Counted from the stretch's first letter, positions 5,425 through 11,712 are shown. The stretch is 12,017 bases of DNA from Candidatus Iainarchaeum sp. (GCA_026397035.1 JAPLVQ010000073.1:1-12017); one strand, 5' to 3'. Made by a program: numbers and translations. Notes: a model not told the origin generated them from the sequence alone.

Positions 5425-6763
5425 GTATCTGCTAACCGAAAATTGGAAATACTGGTTTGTTGTTAGACTGGTATGCCCCAACACACTGAGCTTGAGCTCA
5501 AGCTCATGGCAAAGATTGAAGAGCTTGAGCAGCGCATTTTCGCATTGGAAGCACGTTTGCGAGTGTATGAAAATTCAAATACTCCGTCTAGCAAACAACG
5601 TTTTAAGAAAAGGCCTAGAGACCCGAATGGTAAATTGGGTGCCCCTTTGGGTCACCCAAAGTGGGAACGTGAACAGCCTGAACCTACAAAAACAGTGGAG
5701 CACTCAGAAACTCAATGTCCGCATTGCAAGCACAAGTTAGACAAGCCAATCAAAACTGACAGGCGTGTTATTGAGGAAATTCCAAAACCTCAACCAATCC
5801 AAGTGGTTGAACATTTGGTAAATCATTATCATTGTCGTCATTGCAACAAACACGTTGTTGCAAAGAATAACCTGCCTAAAGGAATGTTCGGCATCAATGC
5901 CGAAGCATTGACAGTATTGTTTCGTTTTGAAGATCGAATGCCTTTGCGCAAAACTGTGAATGCGCTTACACGATTTGGTTTGGATATTACAAATGTTTGT
6001 GTGCAAAACATTTCTCAACGCACCGCACACAAATTACAACCAGAATACAATAAAGCGATTCAATTAATCCGCACAGCACCAGTCGTGTACGCGGACGAAA
6101 CAGAAATGCCTATTGACGGAAAAACATATTGGTTGTGGACATTCACAACCGAAAACGTAACCGTGTACGTGATTCGCAAATCACGCAGTGCAAGCGTGCC
6201 AATTGAAATCCTTGGAAAAAATTATGAAGGTATAATCACAAGCGATGGGCATTCAGCGTACCGCCAAATAGGTGCTGAACATCAACGATGCTGGGCGCAT
6301 GTAATCAGAGAATCAAAAGAAATCAACGAACAACATTCGCTATACAAATGCCACCACAACAATCTTACAAACATTTTCCGCAAAGTAAAACGCATCCGAG
6401 AAAACCCTCCGCCATTAGAGAAACGAATGCAACTCAAAAAAGAATTAGAAAAACAAACAATCCAAATAGCCGATGCGCTTGACGGACATAAAGAATATCA
6501 TTCGTTCGCAGTGAAACTGCGAAAAGCAACCCCCTTTCTATTCACTTGTATCATTCATTTGTTTGTCGAACCAACAAACAACCGCGCAGAACGAAGTCTG
6601 CGCGAATTAATTGTACTCCGTAAAATTATTGGAGGCTTGCGCCGCGAAATCGGCGCACGAATCTTAGAATCCATAGCAACCTGCCTCACCACATGGAAAC
6701 AACAAGGAAAAGCCCTGCTTCCAACCCTAACAAACCGCCTTTATAAACCCAGTTAGCAGATAC
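5425..6763 (+). mobile_element. IS66-family insertion sequence (ISBst12-like)
   Basis: The element of about 1.34 kb holds a single transposase gene between perfect 12-bp inverted ends: GTATCTGCTAAC at 5425-5436 and GTTAGCAGATAC at 6752-6763. The right repeat overlaps the transposase stop codon. Having only the TnpC-type transposase, without the tnpA and tnpB genes of classical IS66, places it with ISBst12-like elements. IS66 members normally leave 8-bp target duplications. None is visible under any of the possible end placements, which suggests a later deletion or rearrangement at one side. The transposase frame is intact, so the element may still be mobile. It separates the start of a Nudix gene from its body. 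Confidence 0.88.
5473..6756 (+). CDS. tnpC: IS66-family transposase (TnpC type)
   Basis: This 427-residue transposase cuts and joins the element's DNA ends. An N-terminal coiled coil (residues 6-33, leucine-rich heptads) leads to SNTPSSKQ (35-42), the counterpart of the IS66 NSSKPPSSD-type motif. A zinc finger follows with C82/C85 and C121/C124. The catalytic domain shows D208 in VVYADET, D258 in ITSDGH and E373 in NNRAERSLRE, the expected DDE triad. A C-terminal segment RKIIGGLRREIGARILESI (383-401) is typical of the family. The length is within the range for ISBst12-like TnpC. The stop TAG (6754-6756) lies inside the right inverted repeat. The next codons continue in the same frame into the Nudix sequence without another stop, so read-through would give a transposase-Nudix fusion. 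The protein appears complete and undamaged. Confidence 0.92.
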   Translation: MPQHTELELKLMAKIEELEQRIFALEARLRVYENSNTPSSKQRFKKRPRDPNGKLGAPLGHPKWEREQPEPTKTVEHSETQCPHCKHKLDKPIKTDRRVIEEIPKPQPIQVVEHLVNHYHCRHCNKHVVAKNNLPKGMFGINAEALTVLFRFEDRMPLRKTVNALTRFGLDITNVCVQNISQRTAHKLQPEYNKAIQLIRTAPVVYADETEMPIDGKTYWLWTFTTENVTVYVIRKSRSASVPIEILGKNYEGIITSDGHSAYRQIGAEHQRCWAHVIRESKEINEQHSLYKCHHNNLTNIFRKVKRIRENPPPLEKRMQLKKELEKQTIQIADALDGHKEYHSFAVKLRKATPFLFTCIIHLFVEPTNNRAERSLRELIVLRKIIGGLRREIGARILESIATCLTTWKQQGKALLPTLTNRLYKPS

Positions 6764-7239
6764 GTACTCCTCATGATGGAGCAGAGAAGCGTTTCACTAT
6801 TTCTGCAATAATTCAGCGTAAAAGTGATGGGAAGTTTTTGCTTTTGAAATGGGGGAAGTATGGTTGGGTTGCTCCTGTTATTGGGGGAGTTGAGGAAGGA
6901 GAATCTTTTGAAAGTGCGGCGGAAAGGGAGGTTTTAGAAGAAACAGGTTACAAAGCTAAAGCTATTCGAAAGCTTGGCGGTTTAATCGAATCCCACTTTT
7001 TTGCTGATCATAAAAATATTTGGAGGCATAGATTTGCCCAGCCTGTTTTGCTTGAGCTTGAAAGCGAAGCGCCTTCTAAAGTTTTGGAGGAAGAAAGTAA
7101 CCAGCACGAGGTTATTTGGCTTTCAATAAAAGAAGCGGCAAAACAAATGACTCATTATGATAATTTGCTTGGGTTGAGAAGATTACTGGGGTTAGTTGAT
7201 TCAATTGATGAGTCTGTTCTTCGGAATTTTGATAAGTGA
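6757..7239 (+). pseudogene. Nudix hydrolase, 5' end displaced by the insertion sequence
   Basis: The sequence encodes a Nudix hydrolase that would split nucleoside-diphosphate-linked compounds. The Nudix box G-X5-E-X7-R-E-U-X-E-E-X-G-U is complete (GGVEEGESFESAAEREVLEE, then TGY; 6886-6954). Upstream it reads in frame back through RTPHDGAEKRFTISAIIQRK, the first strand of the fold, directly to the transposase TAG at 6754. No ATG or GTG start exists in that stretch. The first TTG (6838) would remove the first strand. The host ATG probably lies at 5408, beyond the insertion sequence. The body has no frameshift or internal stop, so the insertion is either recent or the gene is still expressed through read-through or an unusual start. 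The substrate cannot be named. The ScpB gene starts 53 bases later. Confidence 0.75.
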
Positions 7240-7241
7240 TG

Positions 7242-7249
7242 TTTAAATA
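7242..7249 (+). promoter_or_regulatory. TATA box for the scpB gene
   Basis: TTTAAATA is a consensus-like archaeal TATA box just after the Nudix stop. Transcription would begin near 7272, giving a leader of about 20 bases before the ATG at 7293. No Shine-Dalgarno sequence is seen in that leader. Confidence 0.5.
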
Positions 7250-7292
7250 CTTTTAACTCCTTTCTAGTTTAAAGTTTTGCAAGTGTTTTATT

Positions 7293-7961
7293 ATGAAGGT
7301 TATTGGCGGTTCGGAAGAGAAGGGTAGTTCTGTTTTGGAAAATAGCGTTTCTCGGGTTAATGAATTAAATATCGCTGTTAGTCGGATGGAGAAGGAAAAG
7401 ATTATTGAAGCAGCGCTTTTTATGAGTCCAAAGCCTTTGACTCTTGAAGAATTGAATTTGATTGCGAAAGTTAATTCTCGTATTGAGACTCTTGCAATGA
7501 TGAAGGATTTAATGAATTTTTATAATTCCAGAAAAAGCGCTCTTGAAGTTGTGGAGCTTCCTGTAGGGTATCAGATGAGGGTAAAGGAAGAGTATGAGGA
7601 TGAAGTTGCTCAATTCGCGCAAAATTCTATGTTTAATCGCGGAGTAATGAAAACACTTGCGCTTATAGCTTACAAACAGCCTGTTGTTCAGTCTTCGGTT
7701 GTGAAATTGAGGAATAACAAAGCGTATGATCATTTGAAGTTACTGCTTGATGAAGGATTTATTAGAAAAGAGCCTAGGGGTAGGTCTTTTGTTTTAACAA
7801 CTACTACTAAATTCATCGAGTATTTTGGAAAAGACTTTGGGAAATCAAAGGCAAAAAGTATTGTTGCTGTTGCGCCGAGTTCTTCAGATACTCGTTCCCA
7901 CATGGGTGAAGAAGTGAATAAAGTAATGGAACAGAATGCGGGAAATATTTCAAAAGAGTAA
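7293..7961 (+). CDS. scpB: Segregation and condensation protein B (ScpB)
   Basis: This 222-residue protein is the ScpB subunit of the SMC-ScpAB condensin complex, which compacts and segregates the chromosome. The core begins at about residue 31 (MEKEKIIEAALFMSPKPLTLEEL), the first winged-helix domain. The characteristic second-domain segment follows: FNRGVMKTLALIAYKQPVVQSSVVKLRNN (residues 113-141), then the wing (LLLDEGFIRKEPRGRSFVLTTTTKFIEYFG). The first 30 residues are poorly conserved, so translation might instead begin at the ATG at 7383, which opens MEKEKII. The C-terminal 45 residues are low-complexity. In bacteria and many archaea scpB follows scpA and forms a kleisin partnership. No scpA or smc is within the window, so the partner must be elsewhere. 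A TATA box precedes the gene and a T-rich stretch follows it. Confidence 0.88.
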   Translation: MKVIGGSEEKGSSVLENSVSRVNELNIAVSRMEKEKIIEAALFMSPKPLTLEELNLIAKVNSRIETLAMMKDLMNFYNSRKSALEVVELPVGYQMRVKEEYEDEVAQFAQNSMFNRGVMKTLALIAYKQPVVQSSVVKLRNNKAYDHLKLLLDEGFIRKEPRGRSFVLTTTTKFIEYFGKDFGKSKAKSIVAVAPSSSDTRSHMGEEVNKVMEQNAGNISKE

Positions 7962-7984
7962 TTTTTTAAAAGGGCAATTTTTTT
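7962..7984 (+). terminator. Double T-run after scpB
   Basis: Two T-runs (six and seven residues) follow directly after the scpB stop, with no strong hairpin. This matches the usual T-rich termination signal of archaeal genes and separates scpB from the zinc-ribbon gene, which has its own TATA element. Confidence 0.45.
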
Positions 7985-7994
7985 GCATATATTT
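7985..7994 (+). promoter_or_regulatory. Candidate TATA box for the zinc-ribbon gene
   Basis: GCATATATTT centres about 39 bases before the ATG at 8029. This would give a leader of about 14 bases containing AGGGA (8020-8024) as a weak Shine-Dalgarno. Confidence 0.35.
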
Positions 7995-8028
7995 TAAGTG
8001 AAATCAATTAAATATCTTTAGGGATTTG

Positions 8029-8307
8029 ATGGCTGAAAATAAAACTGAATCAAGATTCGTGAAAGTTTGTCCTAATTGTTTAAGTACTAAATTAAGCGTG
8101 CGAATCTTTGATGTTGGGTATTATTATGACTGCAAGGATTGCGGAGCCAAAGAATTCTATCCATTAGAATTTAGCGTTGAAGGGTTAAAGAAGATACTTG
8201 AGAAAAAAGCGTTAAAGGACAAGTCCAAGAATAACAAACTAAAAAATAAAAGTAAGTCAAAAAGGAAGAGTAAGTTAAAGAAAGTCAAACCTAAACTGGG
8301 AAGTTAA
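8029..8307 (+). CDS. Small zinc-ribbon protein with Lys-rich tail
   Basis: This 92-residue protein starts at the ATG at 8029; the preceding in-frame TTG at 8026 is unlikely. It has one treble-clef or zinc-ribbon pair, CPNC (C14, C17) and CKDC (C35, C38), joined by a strand-rich segment (KLSVRIFDVGYYYD). This is the pattern of archaeal transcription- or ribosome-associated zinc ribbons. A short helix (SVEGLKKILEKKA) leads to a tail of about 30 residues that is nearly half lysine, suited to nonspecific binding of DNA or RNA. The function cannot be assigned more closely. The gene is convergent with rnhB, their stops being 35 bases apart, and follows scpB by 67 bases. Confidence 0.7.
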   Translation: MAENKTESRFVKVCPNCLSTKLSVRIFDVGYYYDCKDCGAKEFYPLEFSVEGLKKILEKKALKDKSKNNKLKNKSKSKRKSKLKKVKPKLGS

Positions 8308-8342
8308 TAGAATCCAAAACAATTAAGAAATCTTATTTAAAT

Positions 8343-9008
8343 CTAAAACAATTTTTCCTGTTTTGTTCCTATCTCTTCAAGTGCTTTTGTGCAAGTGCTC
8401 CAGAATATTCTTGAGAATGGAGGAAGTTTTTTGTGTTCACTAACATATTCCTTCAAGTATTTTTTTGTTTTTGGGTCGCTAGGGTATCCGCTTCCAAAAT
8501 CACCATATTTTTCGGCGAGTTCTTCAATGCTATCATCTCTAGTAACTTTAGCAATAATACTCGCCGCTCCTACAATAACATAATTAACATCAGCTTTGTT
8601 TTCGGCAATTATTTTAATTTTTTGCCTTTCTTTATTCAAGTATTTTCGTATTCTTTTCTCAAACGCGCCTTTTACAGCATCAGGAGAATCAATATAAACA
8701 ATCTCGGGTGTTTCTTTAAGGGAATTAATTAATTCCCCTATTTCCATCGCCTCTATTTCGTTAAGCGAGTATTGTGCCATTAAATCATTAATCTTTAGGG
8801 GCTTAATTATTGAAGTTTTTTCTTCAACAATCATTTTTTTTATGTCCTCAATAAGTGATTTTCTTTTGTTTGGCAGGAGTAGTTTTGAGTCTTTAACCCC
8901 CATTTTCTTTAGCTCTTTTTCCACGCTTTTATCGCAAACCGCAAGTGTAATAACCATCGGACCAAAGCACGGTCCTCTTCCTGCTTCATCAATTCCCGCG
9001 ATTAACAT
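8343..9008 (-). CDS. rnhB: Ribonuclease HII
   Basis: This 221-residue enzyme cleaves the RNA strand of RNA-DNA hybrids and nicks at single ribonucleotides in DNA. The active-site carboxylates are visible: D7 and E8 in IDEAGRGPCFGPM, D107 in IVYIDSPD, and D140 in ENKAD. The G-R-G loop (10-12) that recognises the 2'-OH of the ribonucleotide is intact. GAASIIAKVTRD (148-159) and GSGYPSDPKT (173-182) are typical archaeal RNase HII segments, the latter including the conserved tyrosine near the nucleic acid. Length matches archaeal RNase HII, shorter than fused forms. An inverted repeat of 8 bp sits at the start codon. The gene faces the zinc-ribbon gene and is followed upstream by a small unknown gene 94 bases away on the same strand. 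Confidence 0.95.
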   Translation of the reverse strand: MLIAGIDEAGRGPCFGPMVITLAVCDKSVEKELKKMGVKDSKLLLPNKRKSLIEDIKKMIVEEKTSIIKPLKINDLMAQYSLNEIEAMEIGELINSLKETPEIVYIDSPDAVKGAFEKRIRKYLNKERQKIKIIAENKADVNYVIVGAASIIAKVTRDDSIEELAEKYGDFGSGYPSDPKTKKYLKEYVSEHKKLPPFSRIFWSTCTKALEEIGTKQEKLF

Positions 9009-9028
9009 TAATTCACTTAATGAATTAA
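9008..9028. repeat. 8-bp inverted repeat at the rnhB start
   Basis: TTAATTCA (9008-9015) and TGAATTAA (9021-9028) are perfect inverted repeats separated by five bases, directly upstream of and touching the rnhB ATG. It could be an operator or a small RNA hairpin in the leader. It is AT-rich and might be chance. Confidence 0.35.
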
Positions 9029-9102
9029 GTTAGAAGAAGTTATTAAGTTTAAGGTGTGACTGGGTGTGGGGTATAGTTTAGACGGCGCAAAACTTAGCCA
9101 GA

Positions 9103-9399
9103 TTATTTTATATCAATTAGTATTTCTTTTATTCTTGGGATTTGTTTGTCGCATGTATTGCAAGCATCAAGAGCGTCAAGGCATAATACTTTGGCAGCTT
9201 TTACTTTCTCAAGCTTTTCAACTGTTGCGTCTTCTTGTCTTAGCGCTTCAAAAGCTTCTTTTAACGCAGCATAAGCTCTTTTTGTCGCTACAAGCGCCAT
9301 TTCTTTATGATCCTCGCTTGGTTTAAGATTACGGTAAGTATGGCATAACACGCAATTTCGTTTTGTCGAGTCAAAGAACTGTTGTAATTGTGTCTTCAT
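9103..9399 (-). CDS. Small helical protein with paired cysteines, unknown
   Basis: This 98-residue protein is not recognised. It is mostly helical and charged, with an alanine- and lysine-rich central helix pair (residues 33-55 and 58-79). It has CVLC-H near the N-terminus (C16, C19, H20), a lone C73, and CNTC (C80, C83) in the second half. The two CxxC pairs could hold one zinc or iron between the ends of a helical hairpin. There is no signal peptide, so the CxxCH string is unlikely to be a heme c site. The start ATG at 9399 has a TATA-like AT-rich stretch around 9425. The gene lies 94 bases upstream of rnhB on the same strand, and the next gene upstream ends 106 bases away. Coding reality is supported by length, composition and cysteine spacing only. 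Confidence 0.6.
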   Translation of the reverse strand: MKTQLQQFFDSTKRNCVLCHTYRNLKPSEDHKEMALVATKRAYAALKEAFEALRQEDATVEKLEKVKAAKVLCLDALDACNTCDKQIPRIKEILIDIK

Positions 9400-9412
9400 A
9401 TGTTATTCTACT

Positions 9413-9517
9413 ATGAAAAAGAATAAAAAACATGGGTTAGGGGGTTTTTTGAGGGATTTAGCTAGTTTAGTGATTTGTTATTCTTTTTTACTAGTGTTTT
9501 TGATTTTACCTTTTTAG
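9413..9517 (+). CDS. Possible 34-residue single-pass membrane peptide
   Basis: A short frame begins at an ATG at 9413, 13 bases from the divergent start of the Cys-rich protein. It has a strongly cationic head (MKKNKKHGLGG), then one hydrophobic helix (LASLVICYSFLLVFLILP), a classic small membrane-peptide layout with positive-inside topology. It overlaps the 3' end of the convergent 248-residue gene by 12 bases. No Shine-Dalgarno is seen. AT-rich DNA easily yields Phe/Leu-rich frames, so this is a candidate only. Confidence 0.25.
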   Translation: MKKNKKHGLGGFLRDLASLVICYSFLLVFLILPF

Positions 9518-10252
9518 TTTTATTCTTGCTTTATCCCATACTCGCATTGGCAAGCGTCTTTTCTTTATTTTTAGTAGCGGTAAGCCTTCTCTATAAAGCA
9601 TTAAATTTTCGCGCGAAGGATGAATTTTTGTATTTGTATGTTTTGTGTCGGGAACTTTGAATTTTCCAAAACAGTATACTATTTCTTCAAGCGGTTTATT
9701 GTTCCTGTATTGTCTCACAATTTGCCTTCTTGTGAGTTTTACTGCTCGTGCAAGGGGAATTGCTTTTCCAAGTTTTCTTCCACGATGTATCAGTTGGTCT
9801 TTTCTTTTTGGGTTTGGATAAGTTGTTGATGAAATTTTATATTTTGGGAAATGTGCTAAGAGGTCTTTTTCCATAATTAGTTCTGTGAGTGTTGCGACTC
9901 CAAGACCCCTCATAATTTGATGCTTAGAACTTGTATAATAAAAAAGAGGGGAAAATAAATGTGTTATTATAATTTTTTTAGCCTGATTTGCTTTTACTAC
10001 GATTCGCCCATTGTAAGGTTCTGTTTCACTTTCAGTTTTTATTAAATTTAAGTGCTCGAATTCAGGGAGCTTTCTAGCTAGCGCTCGGGTCGTGACAAAC
10101 CATTGATTTGGTTTCAATTGTTTTGGTCTAAATCCAAATCTTGTTTTATATTCTATTTCAAATTCTTCCCTTCTTTTTGACTGCTCGACCAAATCTTGTT
10201 CGTGGGGGATTCTCTCTACAAGCATTCCAAACAATCCGCACCCATCTTTCAT
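9506..10252 (-). CDS. Basic orphan protein of 248 residues, unknown
   Basis: This protein is not recognised. It is soluble, rich in Lys/Arg, and has no signal peptide or membrane helix. The N-terminal half mixes strands and helices. Residues 83-98 (RIVVKANQAKKIIITH) look like two beta strands, followed by MRGLGVATLTELIMEK (114-129), which could be a GNAT-type phosphate loop and helix, and FPKYKISSTTYPN (135-147), a possible following strand. The C-terminal 80 residues are highly basic and end in KKRRLPMRVWDKARIKLKR, suggesting contact with RNA or DNA. A GNAT-like enzyme with a nucleic-acid-binding tail is the most that can be suggested, and weakly. A TATA-like CTTTAAATC lies about 27 bases upstream, so it may be leaderless. 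The 87-residue basic gene lies 52 bases upstream on the same strand. Confidence 0.65.
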   Translation of the reverse strand: MKDGCGLFGMLVERIPHEQDLVEQSKRREEFEIEYKTRFGFRPKQLKPNQWFVTTRALARKLPEFEHLNLIKTESETEPYNGRIVVKANQAKKIIITHLFSPLFYYTSSKHQIMRGLGVATLTELIMEKDLLAHFPKYKISSTTYPNPKRKDQLIHRGRKLGKAIPLARAVKLTRRQIVRQYRNNKPLEEIVYCFGKFKVPDTKHTNTKIHPSRENLMLYREGLPLLKIKKRRLPMRVWDKARIKLKR

Positions 10253-10274
10253 GTTAAGAAGTAGTCTTTCTTTG

Positions 10275-10281
10275 ATTTAAA
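10275..10281 (-). promoter_or_regulatory. Candidate TATA box for the 248-residue gene
   Basis: On the minus strand it reads TTTAAAT, centred about 26 bases before the ATG at 10252, with a purine next to it. The spacing fits a leaderless transcript. Confidence 0.45.
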
Positions 10282-10304
10282 GCTTTTTGGGGAGCAGCAT
10301 TAAT

Positions 10305-10568
10305 TTAGTTTTTCTTTCTTATTTTTGATGTGCGGGCGCGTGAAACTTCCTGAGTCATGAACAGGTTCCTATTTCTTCTGTCCTTTTTTGGAACAACTCT
10401 GCCGAGTTGTCTAAGAAGTCTTTTTTTCTTGTATAAGGGTATCGCTTGTCCTCGCTTAATTTTATCCTGTAGAGCACTCATACGCCTTTCAGTTCTGATC
10501 TCTACACTTAGAGCCATCCACTGTGGCAACTGTTTAGTGCTTTTTGCTGATAGTCTTCTTTTAGGCAT
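10305..10568 (-). CDS. Small, very basic protein, possibly ribosome-associated
   Basis: This 87-residue protein is about one third Lys and Arg, with almost no acidic residues and no cysteines. It opens MPKRRLSAKSTKQLPQWM. The segment KQLPQWMALSVEIRTERR (12-29) loosely recalls the P-x-W-x-M and R-T elements of ribosomal protein L39e, but that family is about 51 residues long and the rest does not fit. The remaining sequence contains basic helices (DKIKRGQAIPLYKKKRLLRQLG, then KKDRRNRN). A ribosomal, rRNA-binding or nucleoid role fits the composition. The start is supported by a TATA-like element about 29 bases upstream. The gene lies between TFB and the 248-residue basic gene, all on one strand, with gaps of 161 and 52 bases. 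Not identified. Confidence 0.65.
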   Translation of the reverse strand: MPKRRLSAKSTKQLPQWMALSVEIRTERRMSALQDKIKRGQAIPLYKKKRLLRQLGRVVPKKDRRNRNLFMTQEVSRARTSKIRKKN

Positions 10569-10592
10569 AATTTAGTTTAGTGTCCTTTGGTG

Positions 10593-10600
10593 TATTTATT
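10593..10600 (-). promoter_or_regulatory. Candidate TATA box for the small basic gene
   Basis: The minus strand reads AATAAATA, centred about 28 bases before the ATG at 10568. The position suits a leaderless transcript separate from TFB, whose hairpin lies further upstream. Confidence 0.4.
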
Positions 10601-10678
10601 TGTTGTGTTAAAAAATACTAAAAAGTAATGGGGGCAATTCGTAGCAAGTATGCATTTAATCTTCGAATAAGAAAAAGT

Positions 10679-10712
10679 TTTTGAGAAAGAGGCAAAGCGC
10701 CTCTTCTCAAAA
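10679..10712 (-). terminator. Strong hairpin and U-tract after TFB
   Basis: The arms 10679-10693 and 10699-10712 pair over 14 bp with a single bulged A and a five-base loop. The top three pairs are G-C. Read from the TFB side, the stem starts 18 bases after the stop codon and is followed by ACTTTTTCTT. This is the shape of an intrinsic terminator, stronger than the plain T-runs usual in archaea. It could also protect the mRNA 3' end. Confidence 0.65.
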
Positions 10713-10729
10713 TTAGTTTTATTTTATGC

Positions 10730-11656
10730 TTAAGCCGCCACATCAATATTGAGTCTTTTCTTTAACTCTCTATATCTGTTCCTGATAGTTACTTCTGTTA
10801 CTCCTGCAACATTTGCAACTTCTTTTTGTGTTCTGCGTTCTCCTTTGAGTAGTCCAGCAATGTATACAGCCGCTGCTGCTACCCCTGTTGGTCCTCTTCC
10901 AGAGATTAATCCTTTTTTAATTGCTTCTTCCAAAATCCTGCGGCCTTCTTCTTGAACTTCTCCGCTCAAGTTTAATTCCGAAGCAAATCTTGGGATATAG
11001 TGGATTGGGTTAGTTAGTGGTACTCCTAAGTTCAATTCACGAACAAGGAAACGGTATGTTCTTCCAATTTCTTTTTTAGTTAATCCGCTTGCTTCAGCCA
11101 TTTCGTTTAGGGTTCTAGGAACGTGGTATGTTCTGCATACAGTGTATAGTACTGCTGCAACAACCGCTTCGATTAATCTTCCTCTTATGAGTCCTTTTTT
11201 TACAGTTTTTCTGTATAACAAAGCTGCAGCTTCAACGAGTGTGTCTGGTATGTTCAAGTATGATGCTACTCTTCTCATTTCAGTTAATGCAATTGATAAG
11301 TTTCTTTGCATTGAGCTACTGACGCTTGCTCTTTTGTGCCACTTGATTAAGCGGTACATTTGTGCACGACCTTTACTTGAGAGTTTGTTTCCTCTTAAGT
11401 CGGTTCCTCTTCTGTCAATCATTGTAACTAAACCTTTGTTTAGTTTTACATACTTCATTGGGCTTCCGCCTCTTGAAGCATCATCAGAATCTTCAAAACT
11501 TCTCCATTCTTTTCCTGTGTCAATCATTTCTTCTTCAGAGACTATTAATCCGCAGTTCATGCAGACAGCTTCTCCTTTTCCATGATCTACTCTAATTTTT
11601 TCGCTTCCGCATTCAGGGCATTTTGTTACCAAATAATCACCTTCAGTTTTATGCAC
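10730..11656 (-). CDS. tfb: Transcription initiation factor IIB (TFB)
   Basis: This 308-residue protein is archaeal TFB, which binds TBP at the TATA box and recruits RNA polymerase. The N-terminal zinc ribbon has C13/C16 and C32/C35 (CPECGS, CMNCGL). The B-reader region follows (TGKEWRSFEDSDD, residues 47-59). Two cyclin repeats then cover about 110-205 and 210-305; repeat 1 includes ALLYRKTVKKGLIRGR and repeat 2 has RRILEEAIKKGLISGRGPTGVAAAAVYIAG. A C-terminal helix-turn-helix (RTQKEVANVAGVTEVTIRNRYREL) should read the BRE upstream of the TATA box. The length is standard and no key residue is missing. The start is GTG at 11654-11656; an in-frame stop lies 24 bases upstream and no ATG intervenes. 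A strong TATA-like element lies about 60 bases upstream. Presence of TFB marks the organism as archaeal. Confidence 0.97.
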   Translation of the reverse strand: MHKTEGDYLVTKCPECGSEKIRVDHGKGEAVCMNCGLIVSEEEMIDTGKEWRSFEDSDDASRGGSPMKYVKLNKGLVTMIDRRGTDLRGNKLSSKGRAQMYRLIKWHKRASVSSSMQRNLSIALTEMRRVASYLNIPDTLVEAAALLYRKTVKKGLIRGRLIEAVVAAVLYTVCRTYHVPRTLNEMAEASGLTKKEIGRTYRFLVRELNLGVPLTNPIHYIPRFASELNLSGEVQEEGRRILEEAIKKGLISGRGPTGVAAAAVYIAGLLKGERRTQKEVANVAGVTEVTIRNRYRELKKRLNIDVAA

Positions 11657-11712
11657 CAGAATCTGTTGGGAGTTAATTCAAAACAGAAAATTAGATGTCA
11701 CCAGTGCTTAAT

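Noticed and set aside
5333..5740. An overlapping plus-strand frame of 135 codons across the left end of the insertion sequence.
   Set aside because: It reads the transposase gene in the wrong frame. Only the segment from 5408 to the element edge could be real, as the Nudix 5' end.
6754..6756. TAG as a pyrrolysine codon joining the transposase and Nudix.
   Set aside because: The stop is at the normal end of the transposase, and no pyrrolysine gene or PYLIS-like structure is visible. Read-through is only kept as a question.
9340..9354. CVLCH in the 98-residue protein as a heme c attachment site.
   Set aside because: There is no signal peptide or membrane export segment, only one such site, and a second CxxC pair better explains a metal or redox site.
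9996..10252. CGLFG near the N-terminus of the 248-residue protein recalls class II glutamine amidotransferases.
   Set aside because: The cysteine is residue 5 and not the exposed N-terminus, and none of the other amidotransferase motifs follow. The sequence is basic and does not fit.
10305..10568. Ribosomal protein L39e.
   Set aside because: Only a short P-x-W and R-T resemblance is present. The protein is 87 residues against about 51, and the remainder does not align.
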